The notes: generated by a model from the sequence alone, not told the origin. Positions 23,665 through 32,525 are shown, counted from the first letter of the stretch. The stretch: 34,190 nt of DNA from Rhodospirillales bacterium (GCA_028281785.1 JANQJG010000075.1:1-34190); one strand, 5' to 3'. Numbers and translations are program-made.

Positions 23665-25344
23665 ATGTCAGGCCAAGTCATAGGATGGTTGATCGGATTG
23701 CTTTTCGTCACGATCGTCGCGGTCGGGATCGGAATCTGGTTCCTGCGGATGTTCTTCAAGCGCTCGTCTAAGGAAATCGCCTTCGTGCGCACCGGATTCG
23801 GCGGCCAAAAGGTCGTGATGAATGGCGGCGCCTTCGTGTTCCCGGTGTTGCACGAGGTCATCCCGGTCAACATGAATACGCTTCGCTTGTCGGTGAAACG
23901 CGGCAGGGAAGGCGCGCTGATCACGCGCAACCGCATGCGCGTTGACGTTGCCGTGGATTTTTACGTCCGGGTGCGCCAATCCATGGAATCGGTGGCCGAC
24001 GCCGCGCAGACGCTCGGTAAACGCACCTTGGAACCGGAAAAACTTACCGAATTGATCGAGGGAAAGTTCGTCGATGCCCTGCGCTTGGTCGCCGCCGAGA
24101 TGACCCTGGAGGATATGCACGAAAAACGGGGTCAATATATCAAGGCAGTTCGCGAGGCGGTCGCCGAGGATCTGGACAAGAATGGCCTGGAACTTGAAAC
24201 GGTCAGTCTTTCCGACCTCGATCAGACCAACATGGAGTATTTCAATCCATCGAATGCGTTCGACGCGGAAGGCCTGACGCGTCTCACCGAAGAGATCGAG
24301 CGGCGAAAGAAGATCCGCAACGACATCGAACAGGATACGCTGATCCAAATCCGCAACAAAAACCTGGAAGCGGAACAGATCAATCTGGATATCGAACGCG
24401 AAACCGAATACGCCAGGTTGACCCAGGAAAAGGAGCTGGAATTCCGCCGCGCTCAGCAGCGGGCCGAACTGGCGCGGGAACGAGCGGACCGGGAACGCGA
24501 AGCCGAAGTGGCGGGCATCCTCTCCCACCAGGAGATCGAAAAGGCCCGCATTTCATCTGACAAGGCGATTGAAGAGGACCGCATTGCCCGCGAGCTCGAA
24601 GTTGAAGCAAAAGAGATCGAACGTCGCAAGACTTTGGAGATCGCCGAGCAAACACGTATCATCGAAGTCGCCGAGCAAAGCCAAGCCGAGTCGGCCGCAA
24701 AACTTAAAGCAGACGCAGCCCGCGCAAAAGCAGTGGAAGCCGAGGAGGCTGTTCATACGGCTCGCGAAATCCGTATCACCGAGCGCAGGAAACAGGTCGA
24801 ACTCATTCTCGCCGCCCTCGATGTGGAACGCGACGCGCTGCGCAAGAAGGTTGCCGCGCAAACGGAAAGAGAGGCTGCCGCCGATCAGGCTGAAACGCGC
24901 CGTATTGAGGCTGAGGGTTTCAATGCCTCCGAGAAGATCCGCTCAGACGCCTTCCGAGTTCGGCATGAGGTGGAAGCGGAGGGCATGCGCCTCAAAGCGG
25001 AGGCCGACAACATCCTGACGCCGGAGGCTCGCACCTCGGCGTTGCGGCTCAAGCTCGTCGAAAAGCTCGACGGTATCATCCGCGAAAGCGTCAGGCCGAT
25101 GGAGAAGATCGAGGGCATCAAGGTTCTGCACGTCGACGGCCTTGGAACCCCACCCGGCGGCGGAGGGGGTGATTCGGGAGACAGCAGCCTGACGGATCGT
25201 CTGGTGTCCTCGGCGCTGCGTTATCGCGCCCAGGCACCGATTGTCGATCAACTGTTGTCGGAAATTGGCATTGACGGCGGCGACCCCGCCAAACTGGAGT
25301 GCCTGTTGCGCGAGATCACCTCGAATCCCAAGAAAGAAGAGTGA
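23665..25344 (+). CDS. Flotillin/YqiK-family membrane scaffold protein
   Basis: A 559-residue protein with one N-terminal membrane anchor (about residues 6-28) and a short cytosolic or periplasmic PHB/SPFH domain (about 40-200, with AFVRTGFGGQKVVMNGGAFVFPVLHEVIPVNM and ITRNRMRVDVAVDFYVRV). It also has a long, highly charged coiled coil (about 200-470, Glu/Arg/Ala-rich) and a C-terminal oligomerisation-type region with a glycine run (PPGGGGGDSG). This is the layout of YqiK/flotillin proteins. It starts with GGAGG eight bases before the ATG, 54 bp after the barrel gene. YqiK is usually found with an NfeD/YqiJ partner; none is present. Here it may cluster or stabilise the importer. Confidence 0.85.
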   Translation: MSGQVIGWLIGLLFVTIVAVGIGIWFLRMFFKRSSKEIAFVRTGFGGQKVVMNGGAFVFPVLHEVIPVNMNTLRLSVKRGREGALITRNRMRVDVAVDFYVRVRQSMESVADAAQTLGKRTLEPEKLTELIEGKFVDALRLVAAEMTLEDMHEKRGQYIKAVREAVAEDLDKNGLELETVSLSDLDQTNMEYFNPSNAFDAEGLTRLTEEIERRKKIRNDIEQDTLIQIRNKNLEAEQINLDIERETEYARLTQEKELEFRRAQQRAELARERADREREAEVAGILSHQEIEKARISSDKAIEEDRIARELEVEAKEIERRKTLEIAEQTRIIEVAEQSQAESAAKLKADAARAKAVEAEEAVHTAREIRITERRKQVELILAALDVERDALRKKVAAQTEREAAADQAETRRIEAEGFNASEKIRSDAFRVRHEVEAEGMRLKAEADNILTPEARTSALRLKLVEKLDGIIRESVRPMEKIEGIKVLHVDGLGTPPGGGGGDSGDSSLTDRLVSSALRYRAQAPIVDQLLSEIGIDGGDPAKLECLLREITSNPKKEE

Positions 25345-25374
25345 GGCTCGCACCTCATCGGGGGAAATGAGTTA

Positions 25375-25794
25375 TCGAGATGTTTAGCTCGGTACAACAG
25401 GCTTCAAGGTAAGCGGTTTCTTGAGAGCTTGGTCACTTGGCTTCGGCAGTTCTCAGAGGACGATAGGCCGACTGTTTACTCTTTCGTGAAGAACCGGCTC
25501 GTCTACATCTCTGACGCCGAGATGCAGCGGGTAGTCGAGATGTTCGTCCCCGAGACGGTGACGCCCTATCTGCGCAAAGCTGCTGCAGCCGAGACAGGCA
25601 TCAAGCCCTACGAGGTGTGGGGCAACCCAAAAGGTACGGATGCGTTTAATCGCCGGATCCGTCGCTGCCTATTTGTTGGGCTAAGCGATGGCGGCCGGGT
25701 CGACATCCTGCGACGCTCGAATTCTCGTCGGCTGGTTCAGGACCAGGTAGTCCCCATGCTAGACATTGGTATTGAGAAGTGGGTCGATCTCGGG
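25375..25794 (+). pseudogene. Truncated phosphoribosyltransferase-like (PRTase-CE type) N-terminal region
   Basis: The frame is open from just after the flotillin stop to TAA at 25810. Recognisable sequence begins around RYNRLQGKRFLESLVTWLRQF, continues with DDRPTVYSFVKNRLVYISDAEMQ and RRCLFVGLSDGGRVDILRRSN, and stops near EKWVDLGE. It resembles the N-terminal half of PRTase-like proteins linked to conflict systems. The half that would carry the PRPP-binding VDD-x-x-GSG loop is absent. There is no good start; the first candidate is a TTG at 25429. The 3' break coincides with an IS481 fragment, so an insertion or deletion removed the rest. The family assignment is from memory of the pattern and is moderate. 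Confidence 0.5.
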
Positions 25795-25975
25795 GAGTTG
25801 GGCCAGCGCTAAGGGATCAACCCGAAGACCGTTGCCAAGTGGCGGGCGCGGAATCTCGTCACGGATGCCCCGATGGGGCCGAAGGAGGTCCGATCCAGCC
25901 TGCTGAGCGTCGAGGAGGCGGCAGTCTCCAGGTTCGTCGCCAACACGCTAACGACATGGGCGCTGGGATCGCAAT
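25795..25975 (+). pseudogene. IS481-family transposase remnant (HTH part)
   Basis: Read through a nonsense codon at 25810-25812, the translation ELGQR*GINPKTVAKWRARN followed by TDAPMGPKEVRSSLLSVEEAAV matches the N-terminal HTH and linker of IS481-type transposases, where the stop replaces a Tyr codon (RYGINPKTV). The catalytic core is missing. About 50 bp of featureless sequence separates it from the aldolase gene. Confidence 0.65.
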
Positions 25976-26024
25976 TCCTTATCTGTGCACAAAAATAGGA
26001 AAATCCGAAGCAAAGCTGTCCTTT

Positions 26025-27047
26025 TCAATAACTCAAGGCGAACTCACCTTCATAACCGACATCGAAAGAGTCCTTGCTCCATGCTTCGACCCCACGCGCA
26101 TTTGAAAGAGTCCGGTCAATAAGCCGCTCCAGGATCTTGCGGCCGGATGTTTTCAGCTCCTGCCGGCATCTTTCCAAATCCGGAAAGAACCGTATCGGCT
26201 CCAGCCAGATCGCTCGCCCGGCGAGAAATCCGCTGGCGCCAGCCGCATAGGCATGATCGAGGACATTCATGAATTGACTAGGCGCGCCGCCGCCGGACAA
26301 TAACACCCAAGGTATTCCAGCCTCCGCGCAGATAGCCCCCACATCCGCGAATGCCGGATCGGCCTCGTTGCCGGTGAAGGGACCAAGCTCTTTCGCGGGT
26401 ATCGGACTTTCCAGCTTGAACAGGTCGACTAGATAGCGCGGTTTCGAAAACTCCTCCACGCTCCTTAAAACGAGCTCCGACCGCTTGCCTTGAAACTCCG
26501 TGTATCTGTCAGCGCTCGCGCCATCGGGTTCAAGCGAAAATGTCAGCAACTCCAGGATGAACGGCATCTCGTGGCGTGCGCACTCTTGCGCCACGGCCCG
26601 GACATAGTTTTGTTGATGCAGCCGCACGTCGGGCGCCGCGTCAGGATTGTACCAAACGAGCAGCTTGACCGCGTCGGCGCCAAGGCGCTGTATCTTCTCG
26701 ACACTCCAACCGACGATCGAGTTGGTTTTACGTCCGCGTCCGGTATCCTCGACGCGATGATCCTCAAGAGCCACCACCAGTCCGGTATCCCGTGGCAAAT
26801 GCGCGATTGCGGCCGGAACAGCGATGTTGGGATCGAACAACATGGCGCTGGCCTTTTCCGCCAAGGTCTCCACCAGCAGCCGCTTCACGGCCAAGACGTC
26901 GGAGAACGGCAAGGCATCGGGCGCGACATTCTTCAGCTCGGCGAGGACGTTGGTAAGGATCGCTCTTTGATCCATAGCGACGATTGAGAACTGCGAATTC
27001 TTGTTCATCAGGCGCGACAAACGTCGTGCTTTGCCGATGGTCCGCAT
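26025..27047 (-). CDS. Class I aldolase, LacD (tagatose 1,6-bisphosphate aldolase)-like
   Basis: A 340-residue TIM-barrel aldolase of the LacD/YihT group. The N-terminal VAMDQRAILTNVLAEL corresponds to the family AFDQRGAL block. AVKLLVWYNPDA contains the strand with the likely Schiff-base lysine. LFKLESPIP, PWVLLSGGGAPSQF and GASGFLAGRAIW complete the barrel. Expected reaction: retro-aldol cleavage of a ketose 1,6-bisphosphate or related phosphorylated keto-sugar to DHAP and an aldehyde phosphate. The ATG at 27047 has GAGGG upstream and lies two bases after the stop of the broken kinase, so it was coupled to it. Sulfofructose-phosphate or other phosphorylated substrates are alternatives. It is the last gene of the sugar operon. 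Confidence 0.8.
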   Translation of the reverse strand: MRTIGKARRLSRLMNKNSQFSIVAMDQRAILTNVLAELKNVAPDALPFSDVLAVKRLLVETLAEKASAMLFDPNIAVPAAIAHLPRDTGLVVALEDHRVEDTGRGRKTNSIVGWSVEKIQRLGADAVKLLVWYNPDAAPDVRLHQQNYVRAVAQECARHEMPFILELLTFSLEPDGASADRYTEFQGKRSELVLRSVEEFSKPRYLVDLFKLESPIPAKELGPFTGNEADPAFADVGAICAEAGIPWVLLSGGGAPSQFMNVLDHAYAAGASGFLAGRAIWLEPIRFFPDLERCRQELKTSGRKILERLIDRTLSNARGVEAWSKDSFDVGYEGEFALSY

Positions 27048-27049
27048 TG

Positions 27050-27311
27050 CTAACCCTCTAGCGTTTGGTTGATCTCTTCAACGGTCGGAATCTCGGCCCG
27101 CGGCATCATCGCCGCCCCGTCCCGAAAATGCGTCGGAGGAGCCGAGGCGCGCGATGGTCGCCGCAGCCGTCGTTGCCATGCCGCCGTCGGTGGCAAAATC
27201 GTTGGCAAGCGTCTTTGTCGGTTCACCGGGAACGGAATCGACAAACCAAGTCTGATCGATTGCCGATAATCCGAGGCAGATCTGGTCCGGTCTCGCAGCA
27301 CGTTTCGGCAT
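27050..27311 (-). pseudogene. PfkB-family sugar kinase, internally deleted
   Basis: ATG at 27311 begins one base after the ATPase TGA. The first about 75 residues (DQICLGLSAIDQTWFVD, FATDGGMATTAAATIARLG, FSGRGGDDAAGR) match the N-terminus of ribokinase/PfkB kinases. The frame then stops at 27078-27080. A second frame carries a typical PfkB C-terminus (EIPTVEEINQTLEG) ending at 27050. Roughly two hundred residues that should lie between, including the ATP-binding anion hole and catalytic Asp, are gone, and the join is out of frame. The operon has therefore lost its own kinase. Confidence 0.75.
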
Positions 27312-27312
27312 A

Positions 27313-28407
27313 TCACCCCCCGGTCGACGACGTGAGACAACGGCCGGCATCGTTTGCTTCGAAGAGGTGAGCCCGCTTGCGGTTGATCCTGAGCGGCAGC
27401 CTGTCCCCGGTTTTGGGACGAAGTTCCGGATCCATGCGCGCAATGCAACGCTTGTTCCCCAGCTCGAACGAGCACAAGGTATCCGATCCGAGAGGTTCGA
27501 CCACAAGTATGTCGACCGCGACATCGGCGTCTTCCGACGAGCAAACGGACAAATGCTCCGGTCTGACGCCAAGGATCAGATCCGTGGCACCGGTGGTCGC
27601 CACGGCGCGGGCAATACGGCCGTCCGAGGCAATCGTTGTTCCGTCCTGCAGCCGCAGATCGTCGCCTTCCCGGCGCACGCCGAACATATTCATCGATGGC
27701 GACCCCATGAAACCGGCAACGAAGGCGTTGGCCGGAGTGTCATAGACCTCTTCGGGCGTGCCAACCTGTTGAATGATCCCCTCGTTCAGCACCACGATTC
27801 GGTCCGACAGCGTCATGGCCTCGACTTGGTCGTGGGTCACGAAGACCATGGTCGTGCGCAAGCTCTGGGAAAGCGCCTTGATCTCGGTGCGGACGTCGAC
27901 GCGCAGCTTGGCGTCGAGGTTCGACAAGGGTTCGTCGAACAGAAACGCACGCGGTTCGCGCACCATGGCGCGGCCCATGGCAACGCGCTGCCGTTGTCCT
28001 CCCGACAACGCGCGCGGACGCCGACCGAGATAAGGCACGATCTGGAGCTGGTTGGCGACCCGGTCGACCCGGGCGTTGATTTCCTTTTGGCCTAGCCCCT
28101 GTATTTCGAGCGCGAATGTCATGTTCTGGCGCACGGTCATATGCGGATAAAGCGCGTAATCCTGAAACACCATGGCGATGTCGCGCTGCGACGGTGACAG
28201 ATCGTTGACCCGCCGATCACCGATATAGAGATCCCCGGCGCTGATCGTTTCCAGGCCGCAAATGATCCGCAGGAGTGTCGATTTCCCGCAGCCGGACGGC
28301 CCGACGAACACAACCAACTCCTCGTCGAAGATTTCCAGGTCGAACGGTGGGATGACGTTAATTTCGCCGAAGTTCTTCTCGACTTTTTCAAAGGTTATCG
28401 ACGACAT
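27313..28407 (-). CDS. Sugar ABC transporter ATP-binding protein, UgpC/MalK type
   Basis: A 364-residue ATPase. It has Walker A GPSGCGKS, the Q-loop MVFQDYALYPHM, signature LSGGQRQR, Walker B AFLFDEP and H-loop VTHD. The C-terminal TOBE/OB region contains PSMNMFGV, LILGVRPEHL and a late MDPELRPKTGD. This architecture belongs to carbohydrate and polyol importers of the CUT1 family. The ATG lies inside the dehydrogenase gene with a 20-bp overlap. It energises the two permeases encoded upstream. Confidence 0.93.
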   Translation of the reverse strand: MSSITFEKVEKNFGEINVIPPFDLEIFDEELVVFVGPSGCGKSTLLRIICGLETISAGDLYIGDRRVNDLSPSQRDIAMVFQDYALYPHMTVRQNMTFALEIQGLGQKEINARVDRVANQLQIVPYLGRRPRALSGGQRQRVAMGRAMVREPRAFLFDEPLSNLDAKLRVDVRTEIKALSQSLRTTMVFVTHDQVEAMTLSDRIVVLNEGIIQQVGTPEEVYDTPANAFVAGFMGSPSMNMFGVRREGDDLRLQDGTTIASDGRIARAVATTGATDLILGVRPEHLSVCSSEDADVAVDILVVEPLGSDTLCSFELGNKRCIARMDPELRPKTGDRLPLRINRKRAHLFEANDAGRCLTSSTGG

Positions 28408-29398
28408 CCGGCCTTCCTCTCGGATTGAACAGTGGTTTCAGATAGCGCGCCGCCGCGAATTCCGAGTAGTGAGACGCCAGATTCGCCGGGCCGGTTTCCA
28501 AGTCGATCAACGTCTCAAGACAGCCCTTCTGGCGCTGGAGAAGGCGGATGTTTTCGCCGTGCTCGGCGGTCGGAAAATAGAAGCTGCGAATGAGATAAAA
28601 GTCCTTGCGGCGAAACGTCGGATCTTCTTCGATCGTCCATGGAGAACTGTTTTCGCCGACAAGGACGATCGCGCCGCCGGGCGACACGGTTCGGATCGCG
28701 GCATTTCGCGCCGCGTGCGCGCCGCTGCATTCGAAAATCAGGCTGAATCGCTCTGCGTCATTCCGGTCCAGCGTTACGCCGCCGAATGATGGAACAACCG
28801 CCATTCTCTCGGAACTTGGATCATTTACTTCGATGCGCCCATAGCCCGCGTCTTTCAGCGCTATGAGGGTGCCGAGACCGACCGGCCCGGCACCGGTGAC
28901 AAGCACCCGTCCGGCGGCGGATGGTGGCAACAGGGCCGCCACCCGGCGCACCGCATGAGCGGACGTTCCGATCGTATCGAGCAACAGCGGCGCCAGCCGG
29001 TCGTCTATCTCGTCGGGCACGGCAAGCAGGCAGCATTCGGGAACCGCGACGAAATCGGCAAAGCCGCCATCGCGATTCCAGCCGATCAGTTCCGATATCT
29101 CGCTGCAGCTTTGCGTCAGGCCGCTTCGGCAGGTCGAGCAGCGGCCGCAGTGAACCACGATATAGATGCAAACGCGTTCGCCGTGGCGGGCATGCCCGGG
29201 CTGGTCCACCGTGCCGAATATCTCGTGTCCGGGCGTATATGTCGCGCCGCCGCGCCAAAGGCGATTGTCCGAACCGCATAGAGCGGTATAGGAGACGCGG
29301 ACAAGCACCTCGCCGTCAGCTGCGCGCGGGATCGGGCCTTGACGGAATTCGATTCTTTCGCCGCCCGGAAACACTGCGTGTTGCATGATCGCACTCAT
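28388..29398 (-). CDS. Zinc-dependent medium-chain alcohol/polyol dehydrogenase
   Basis: A 336-residue MDR enzyme. Catalytic zinc ligands are suggested by ALCGSDNRLW and TPGHEIFG. The structural zinc loop CGRCSTCRSGLTQSC has four cysteines. The Rossmann motif GAGPVGLGTL indicates NAD(P) binding. It probably oxidises a sugar alcohol or sugar hydroxyl after import, before aldolase cleavage. It sits between the permease and ATPase genes of a CUT1-type operon, the usual arrangement for polyol catabolism. The ATG at 29398 overlaps the permease stop (ATGA). Confidence 0.9.
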   Translation of the reverse strand: MSAIMQHAVFPGGERIEFRQGPIPRAADGEVLVRVSYTALCGSDNRLWRGGATYTPGHEIFGTVDQPGHARHGERVCIYIVVHCGRCSTCRSGLTQSCSEISELIGWNRDGGFADFVAVPECCLLAVPDEIDDRLAPLLLDTIGTSAHAVRRVAALLPPSAAGRVLVTGAGPVGLGTLIALKDAGYGRIEVNDPSSERMAVVPSFGGVTLDRNDAERFSLIFECSGAHAARNAAIRTVSPGGAIVLVGENSSPWTIEEDPTFRRKDFYLIRSFYFPTAEHGENIRLLQRQKGCLETLIDLETGPANLASHYSEFAAARYLKPLFNPRGRPDVVDNL

Positions 29399-30207
29399 CC
29401 TTTTACCGCCCCCACCACGAGCCCGGAAACCAGCCAGCGCTGCATCAAACCGGCCAAAACAAGCGGCGGCAAAGCGATCATTGTCGCCGCCGCCATGAGC
29501 GTCCCCCAGTTCGTCGCTCCCTCACCGATGAAATTGAACGAGGCGGCGATCAGGGTCTTGGTCTCGCCGTTGCTCAGGATCAGCGCGAACAGAAAATAGT
29601 TCCAGGAAAACACGAAGCATAAGATCGTCGTGACCACGATGCCGGGCATCACCATCGGTATGGCGACCCGCCACAACACACGCAGGGTATTGCAGCCGTC
29701 CACCTGCGCCGCCTCGAGAATGGAACGTGGCACCTGGTCGAAGAACGGCAGCAGCACCCAGATCGCGATCGGCAGCGTTATCACCGAATATGCGAGAACC
29801 ATGGAAATGTGGGAGCCGATCAGGCCGACTTCGCGGAACATCATGTACCAGGGCAGGAGAAAGATCATGCCCGGCGCCATACGCGCCGCCAATACAAGCA
29901 CGGCTGGCCAATTGACCCGGCTCCACGAAACCACGAAGGCCGCCGGCATGCCGAGAGCGAGGCCGAGAAGCGTCGAGCCGCCGGCGACGATTATGCTGTT
30001 CAAGAGGTAACGGAAGAAAGGCGTGGTGGAGAACAGATCGTGGTAGTTCGCCAGCGTCGGCTCGAAAATGAACTTGGGCGGATAGGCCGTGACATCGGCT
30101 GGCGGTTTGAACGATGAACCCACCATCCAATAGATGGGGATCAGAATGATGATACCCACGATGAACAGTTGCAGGCCATTGATGCGGCGGATCCAGACTT
30201 CGTTCAT
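29395..30207 (-). CDS. Sugar ABC transporter permease, MalG-like
   Basis: A 270-residue CUT1 permease. It has the N-terminal membrane segment LQLFIVGIIILIPIYWMV, followed by SFKPPADVTAYPPKF, and the EAA loop SILEAAQVDGCNTLRVLWRVAIPMVMPG. The ending QRWLVSGLVVGAVKG is typical of MalG-family proteins. It starts 12 bp after the partner permease stop, with GGGAA upstream. Confidence 0.93.
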   Translation of the reverse strand: MNEVWIRRINGLQLFIVGIIILIPIYWMVGSSFKPPADVTAYPPKFIFEPTLANYHDLFSTTPFFRYLLNSIIVAGGSTLLGLALGMPAAFVVSWSRVNWPAVLVLAARMAPGMIFLLPWYMMFREVGLIGSHISMVLAYSVITLPIAIWVLLPFFDQVPRSILEAAQVDGCNTLRVLWRVAIPMVMPGIVVTTILCFVFSWNYFLFALILSNGETKTLIAASFNFIGEGATNWGTLMAAATMIALPPLVLAGLMQRWLVSGLVVGAVKG

Positions 30208-30219
30208 AGCCGGATTCCC

Positions 30220-31089
30220 TTACCAGGTGACAGCGTTGCGCAGACGGGTCAGCGCCAGTACCGAACCCAGCACCACCGTCGACAAAGTGATGACGAGCGC
30301 GCTCGCATAGCCGAATTCGAAGAACTCGAAACCCATCCTGAACCCGTAGATGTTGAGGGTGGCGGACGCATTTCCGGGGCCGCCTTGCGTTGTGATGTAG
30401 ATGATGTCGAAGAACCGCAGCAGGTCAACGCTCCGCAGGATTGCCGCCGTCGCGATGGTCGGCATCAGCAAGGGCAGCGTAATGCGCCAGAAAACGGCGC
30501 GCCGCGGAGCGCCGTCTATCTGCGCGGCCTCGTAGACGCTGACGGGCAGGGACTGCAAGCCGCCAAGTACAATCAGCGCGATATAGGGGGACCATTGCCA
30601 GGTGTCGATCATGGCGATGGTCGGCACCACCCATTGCGGTGACGCCAGCCATTCCGATGGCGGCAGACCGACCTTGGTCAGGACATAGTTGGCCGCGCCG
30701 ATCGATGGATCTAGCAGCACCAGCCAGGTCATTCCGACAACGACGGGCGGCATGATGAAGGGCGATATGATCACCGTGCGTACTAGGTTGCGAAGCCCTT
30801 TCGAGCTGTGCAGCAGGACGGCGAGGTAAGTCCCGATGATTAGTTGCGAGACCAGTGAAATGACATAGAGCAGGATGGTCACCCGCATGCCGGTCCAAAA
30901 TCTGGGGTCGTCCATAAGGCGCAGATAGTTGGCGGAGCCGATGAATTGCGGCGCACCGGTGAAGTCGAACTTCTGAAGGCTCATCCAAAAGCCGTATCCA
31001 AAAGGAAAGGCAATCATCACAAGCGTGAAAAGCACGGCCGGCGCACACAGCAGGAGAAAACCCCGGCGCATATCTTTGGAAGTACTCAT
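30220..31089 (-). CDS. Sugar ABC transporter permease, MalF-like
   Basis: A 289-residue CUT1 permease with a first membrane segment at RRGFLLLCAPAVLFTLVMIAF. Further landmarks are WMSLQKFDFTGAPQFIGSANYLRL, the EAA loop SVYEAAQIDGAPRRAVFWRITLPLLMPT, and several more membrane segments. The ATG at 31089 is the likely start. Another ATG 18 bases in is possible, and neither has a strong ribosome site. It follows a strong hairpin after the binding-protein gene. Confidence 0.92.
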   Translation of the reverse strand: MSTSKDMRRGFLLLCAPAVLFTLVMIAFPFGYGFWMSLQKFDFTGAPQFIGSANYLRLMDDPRFWTGMRVTILLYVISLVSQLIIGTYLAVLLHSSKGLRNLVRTVIISPFIMPPVVVGMTWLVLLDPSIGAANYVLTKVGLPPSEWLASPQWVVPTIAMIDTWQWSPYIALIVLGGLQSLPVSVYEAAQIDGAPRRAVFWRITLPLLMPTIATAAILRSVDLLRFFDIIYITTQGGPGNASATLNIYGFRMGFEFFEFGYASALVITLSTVVLGSVLALTRLRNAVTW

Positions 31090-31163
31090 GCTGCTATCGG
31101 TGTCCGGTGTAGTTTGTTTTTCGAGCCGGTGTACGGAGCTCGATCCTCGCAAGTTTTCGGATT

Positions 31164-31201
31164 GCGGCGGTCACCTGAAGAGGCTTCACGGTGACCGCCG
31201 C
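31164..31201 (-). terminator. Strong GC-rich hairpin between sugar-binding protein and MalF-like permease genes
   Basis: GCGGCGGTCACC (31164-31175) pairs perfectly with GGTGACCGCCGC (31190-31201). The loop itself forms TGAAG/CTTCA, so the stem is 17 bp with a single bulged C. It begins about 20 bases after the binding-protein stop. No U-tract follows on the minus strand, so a stabilising or partial-attenuation role is more likely. That would raise binding-protein mRNA over the permeases. Confidence 0.7.
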
Positions 31202-31221
31202 GGCCAGAAGGCCGGTCCTGA

Positions 31222-32502
31222 TCAACCGTCCGCATCGACCAGACGTTGCAATTCGACGTCCGCGGCTTTGCATGCATCCGCTGCGCTCTTTTCACCCAGC
31301 ATGGTTTCGTTCGCAGCCTGTCCGATGTACTCGCGCGATTGGGGGTTGGCGACGATCGGGAAACCGATGTTCGAGTTTCCGGTCGCGGCGGCGCGCTTGA
31401 TCGTGTCGAACCACTCCTTGCGCAGCGGAACTTCCTCGAGCCAAGCCTTGTATTCGGGCGTGCTGGCGACGTTTGAACGCGGCGGTGCGAGGCCCTTCAG
31501 CGCGAGACGCGCCTGCATCTCGGGGCTTGTCGCCCATTGCACGAAGTACCAAGCAGCGTCTTTCTTGTCGCTGAAGGCCGAGATCGCAATTCCCCAGCCG
31601 ATCACGGTCGGACGGGATCCGCCGGCACCGGGCGGCAGCAGATCGATCTTGGTATCATTCAGGCGCGCGCCTCCTTCCATGACCGGGCCAAACTCGTTCG
31701 ACGAGCCGAACGACATGATTGAGCGGCCGGCGCGGTAGAGCGCCGTGATCTGCGTATAGGAATTGTTGACAACGCCGGGAGGGCCGTAGTCTCGCAACAG
31801 GTCGCCATAGAGCGAGAGCGCCTTCACGCCCGCATCGCTGCAGAAGGTCGACTTTCCGCTGGTCACATATTGTCCGCCCATATTGTGAAAGAACACGCTG
31901 TAAGTGTACGGCATGGCGGGCTTCAGACCGCGCGACGAGAACGGAACCATATCCGGCTTGCACTCTTTGAGGGCCTTGGCCGCGTCGACCATCGCTTCAA
32001 GGCTGTCCGGGACGTCCACGCCGCACTCTTTCATCACGTCGGTGCGGTAGTACATGACAGGGCCTTCAATATTGAGCGGAATGGTCGAGACCAGCCCGTC
32101 GAAAGTTGCAGCCCCCATCAAGGCCTTGCTGAGATCGCCCGCTTCATATTCCGCGGGGGCCGACTTGAGATACGGCGCCAGGTCGGCATACCACCCGGCC
32201 TTGGCAAATTGCGGCCCTTCGCGCGAAGGCAGGGACATGTAGATGTCGATCTCATTACTGCGTGAATTCAACACGGTCACGAGACGCTGCCGCATCTGCT
32301 GTTCTTGATAGGTGTCCAGCTTCAGCTTGATGCCGGTCAGTTTCTCGAACTCATCTTGATACGCGAGCACTGCCTTGGGCCAAGGGTGATTGCTCTTGAG
32401 CAATGTGATGGTTTCACCCTCGTGCTTGCGCCAGTCGAACTCTGCAGCGTGGGCCTGGGCCGACAGCGCTATCACGATGGCCACGGTTGCGAAGCGAAGC
32501 AT
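31222..32502 (-). CDS. Sugar ABC transporter substrate-binding protein (CUT1, MalE-like)
   Basis: About 426 residues from the ATG at 32502, which has a GGAGG seven bases upstream. An ATG seven codons earlier would break the signal. The signal peptide is MLRFATVAIVIALSAQAHA, cut before AEFDW. Mature landmarks of family-1 binding proteins include FEKLTGIKLKLDTY, NEIDIYMSLP, GPVMYYRTDVMKECG, GRSIMSFGSS and GGSRPTVIGWGIAISAFSDKKDAAWYFVQW. It is the first gene of the operon, directly behind the regulated promoter. Confidence 0.92.
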   Translation of the reverse strand: MLRFATVAIVIALSAQAHAAEFDWRKHEGETITLLKSNHPWPKAVLAYQDEFEKLTGIKLKLDTYQEQQMRQRLVTVLNSRSNEIDIYMSLPSREGPQFAKAGWYADLAPYLKSAPAEYEAGDLSKALMGAATFDGLVSTIPLNIEGPVMYYRTDVMKECGVDVPDSLEAMVDAAKALKECKPDMVPFSSRGLKPAMPYTYSVFFHNMGGQYVTSGKSTFCSDAGVKALSLYGDLLRDYGPPGVVNNSYTQITALYRAGRSIMSFGSSNEFGPVMEGGARLNDTKIDLLPPGAGGSRPTVIGWGIAISAFSDKKDAAWYFVQWATSPEMQARLALKGLAPPRSNVASTPEYKAWLEEVPLRKEWFDTIKRAAATGNSNIGFPIVANPQSREYIGQAANETMLGEKSAADACKAADVELQRLVDADG

Positions 32503-32525
32503 ATTCAATCCTCCCTCCTTCAAAA

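Noticed and set aside
25779-26105. A 108-residue open frame near the aldolase gene
   Set aside because: It is the wrong frame of the IS481 remnant and then runs antisense into the aldolase.
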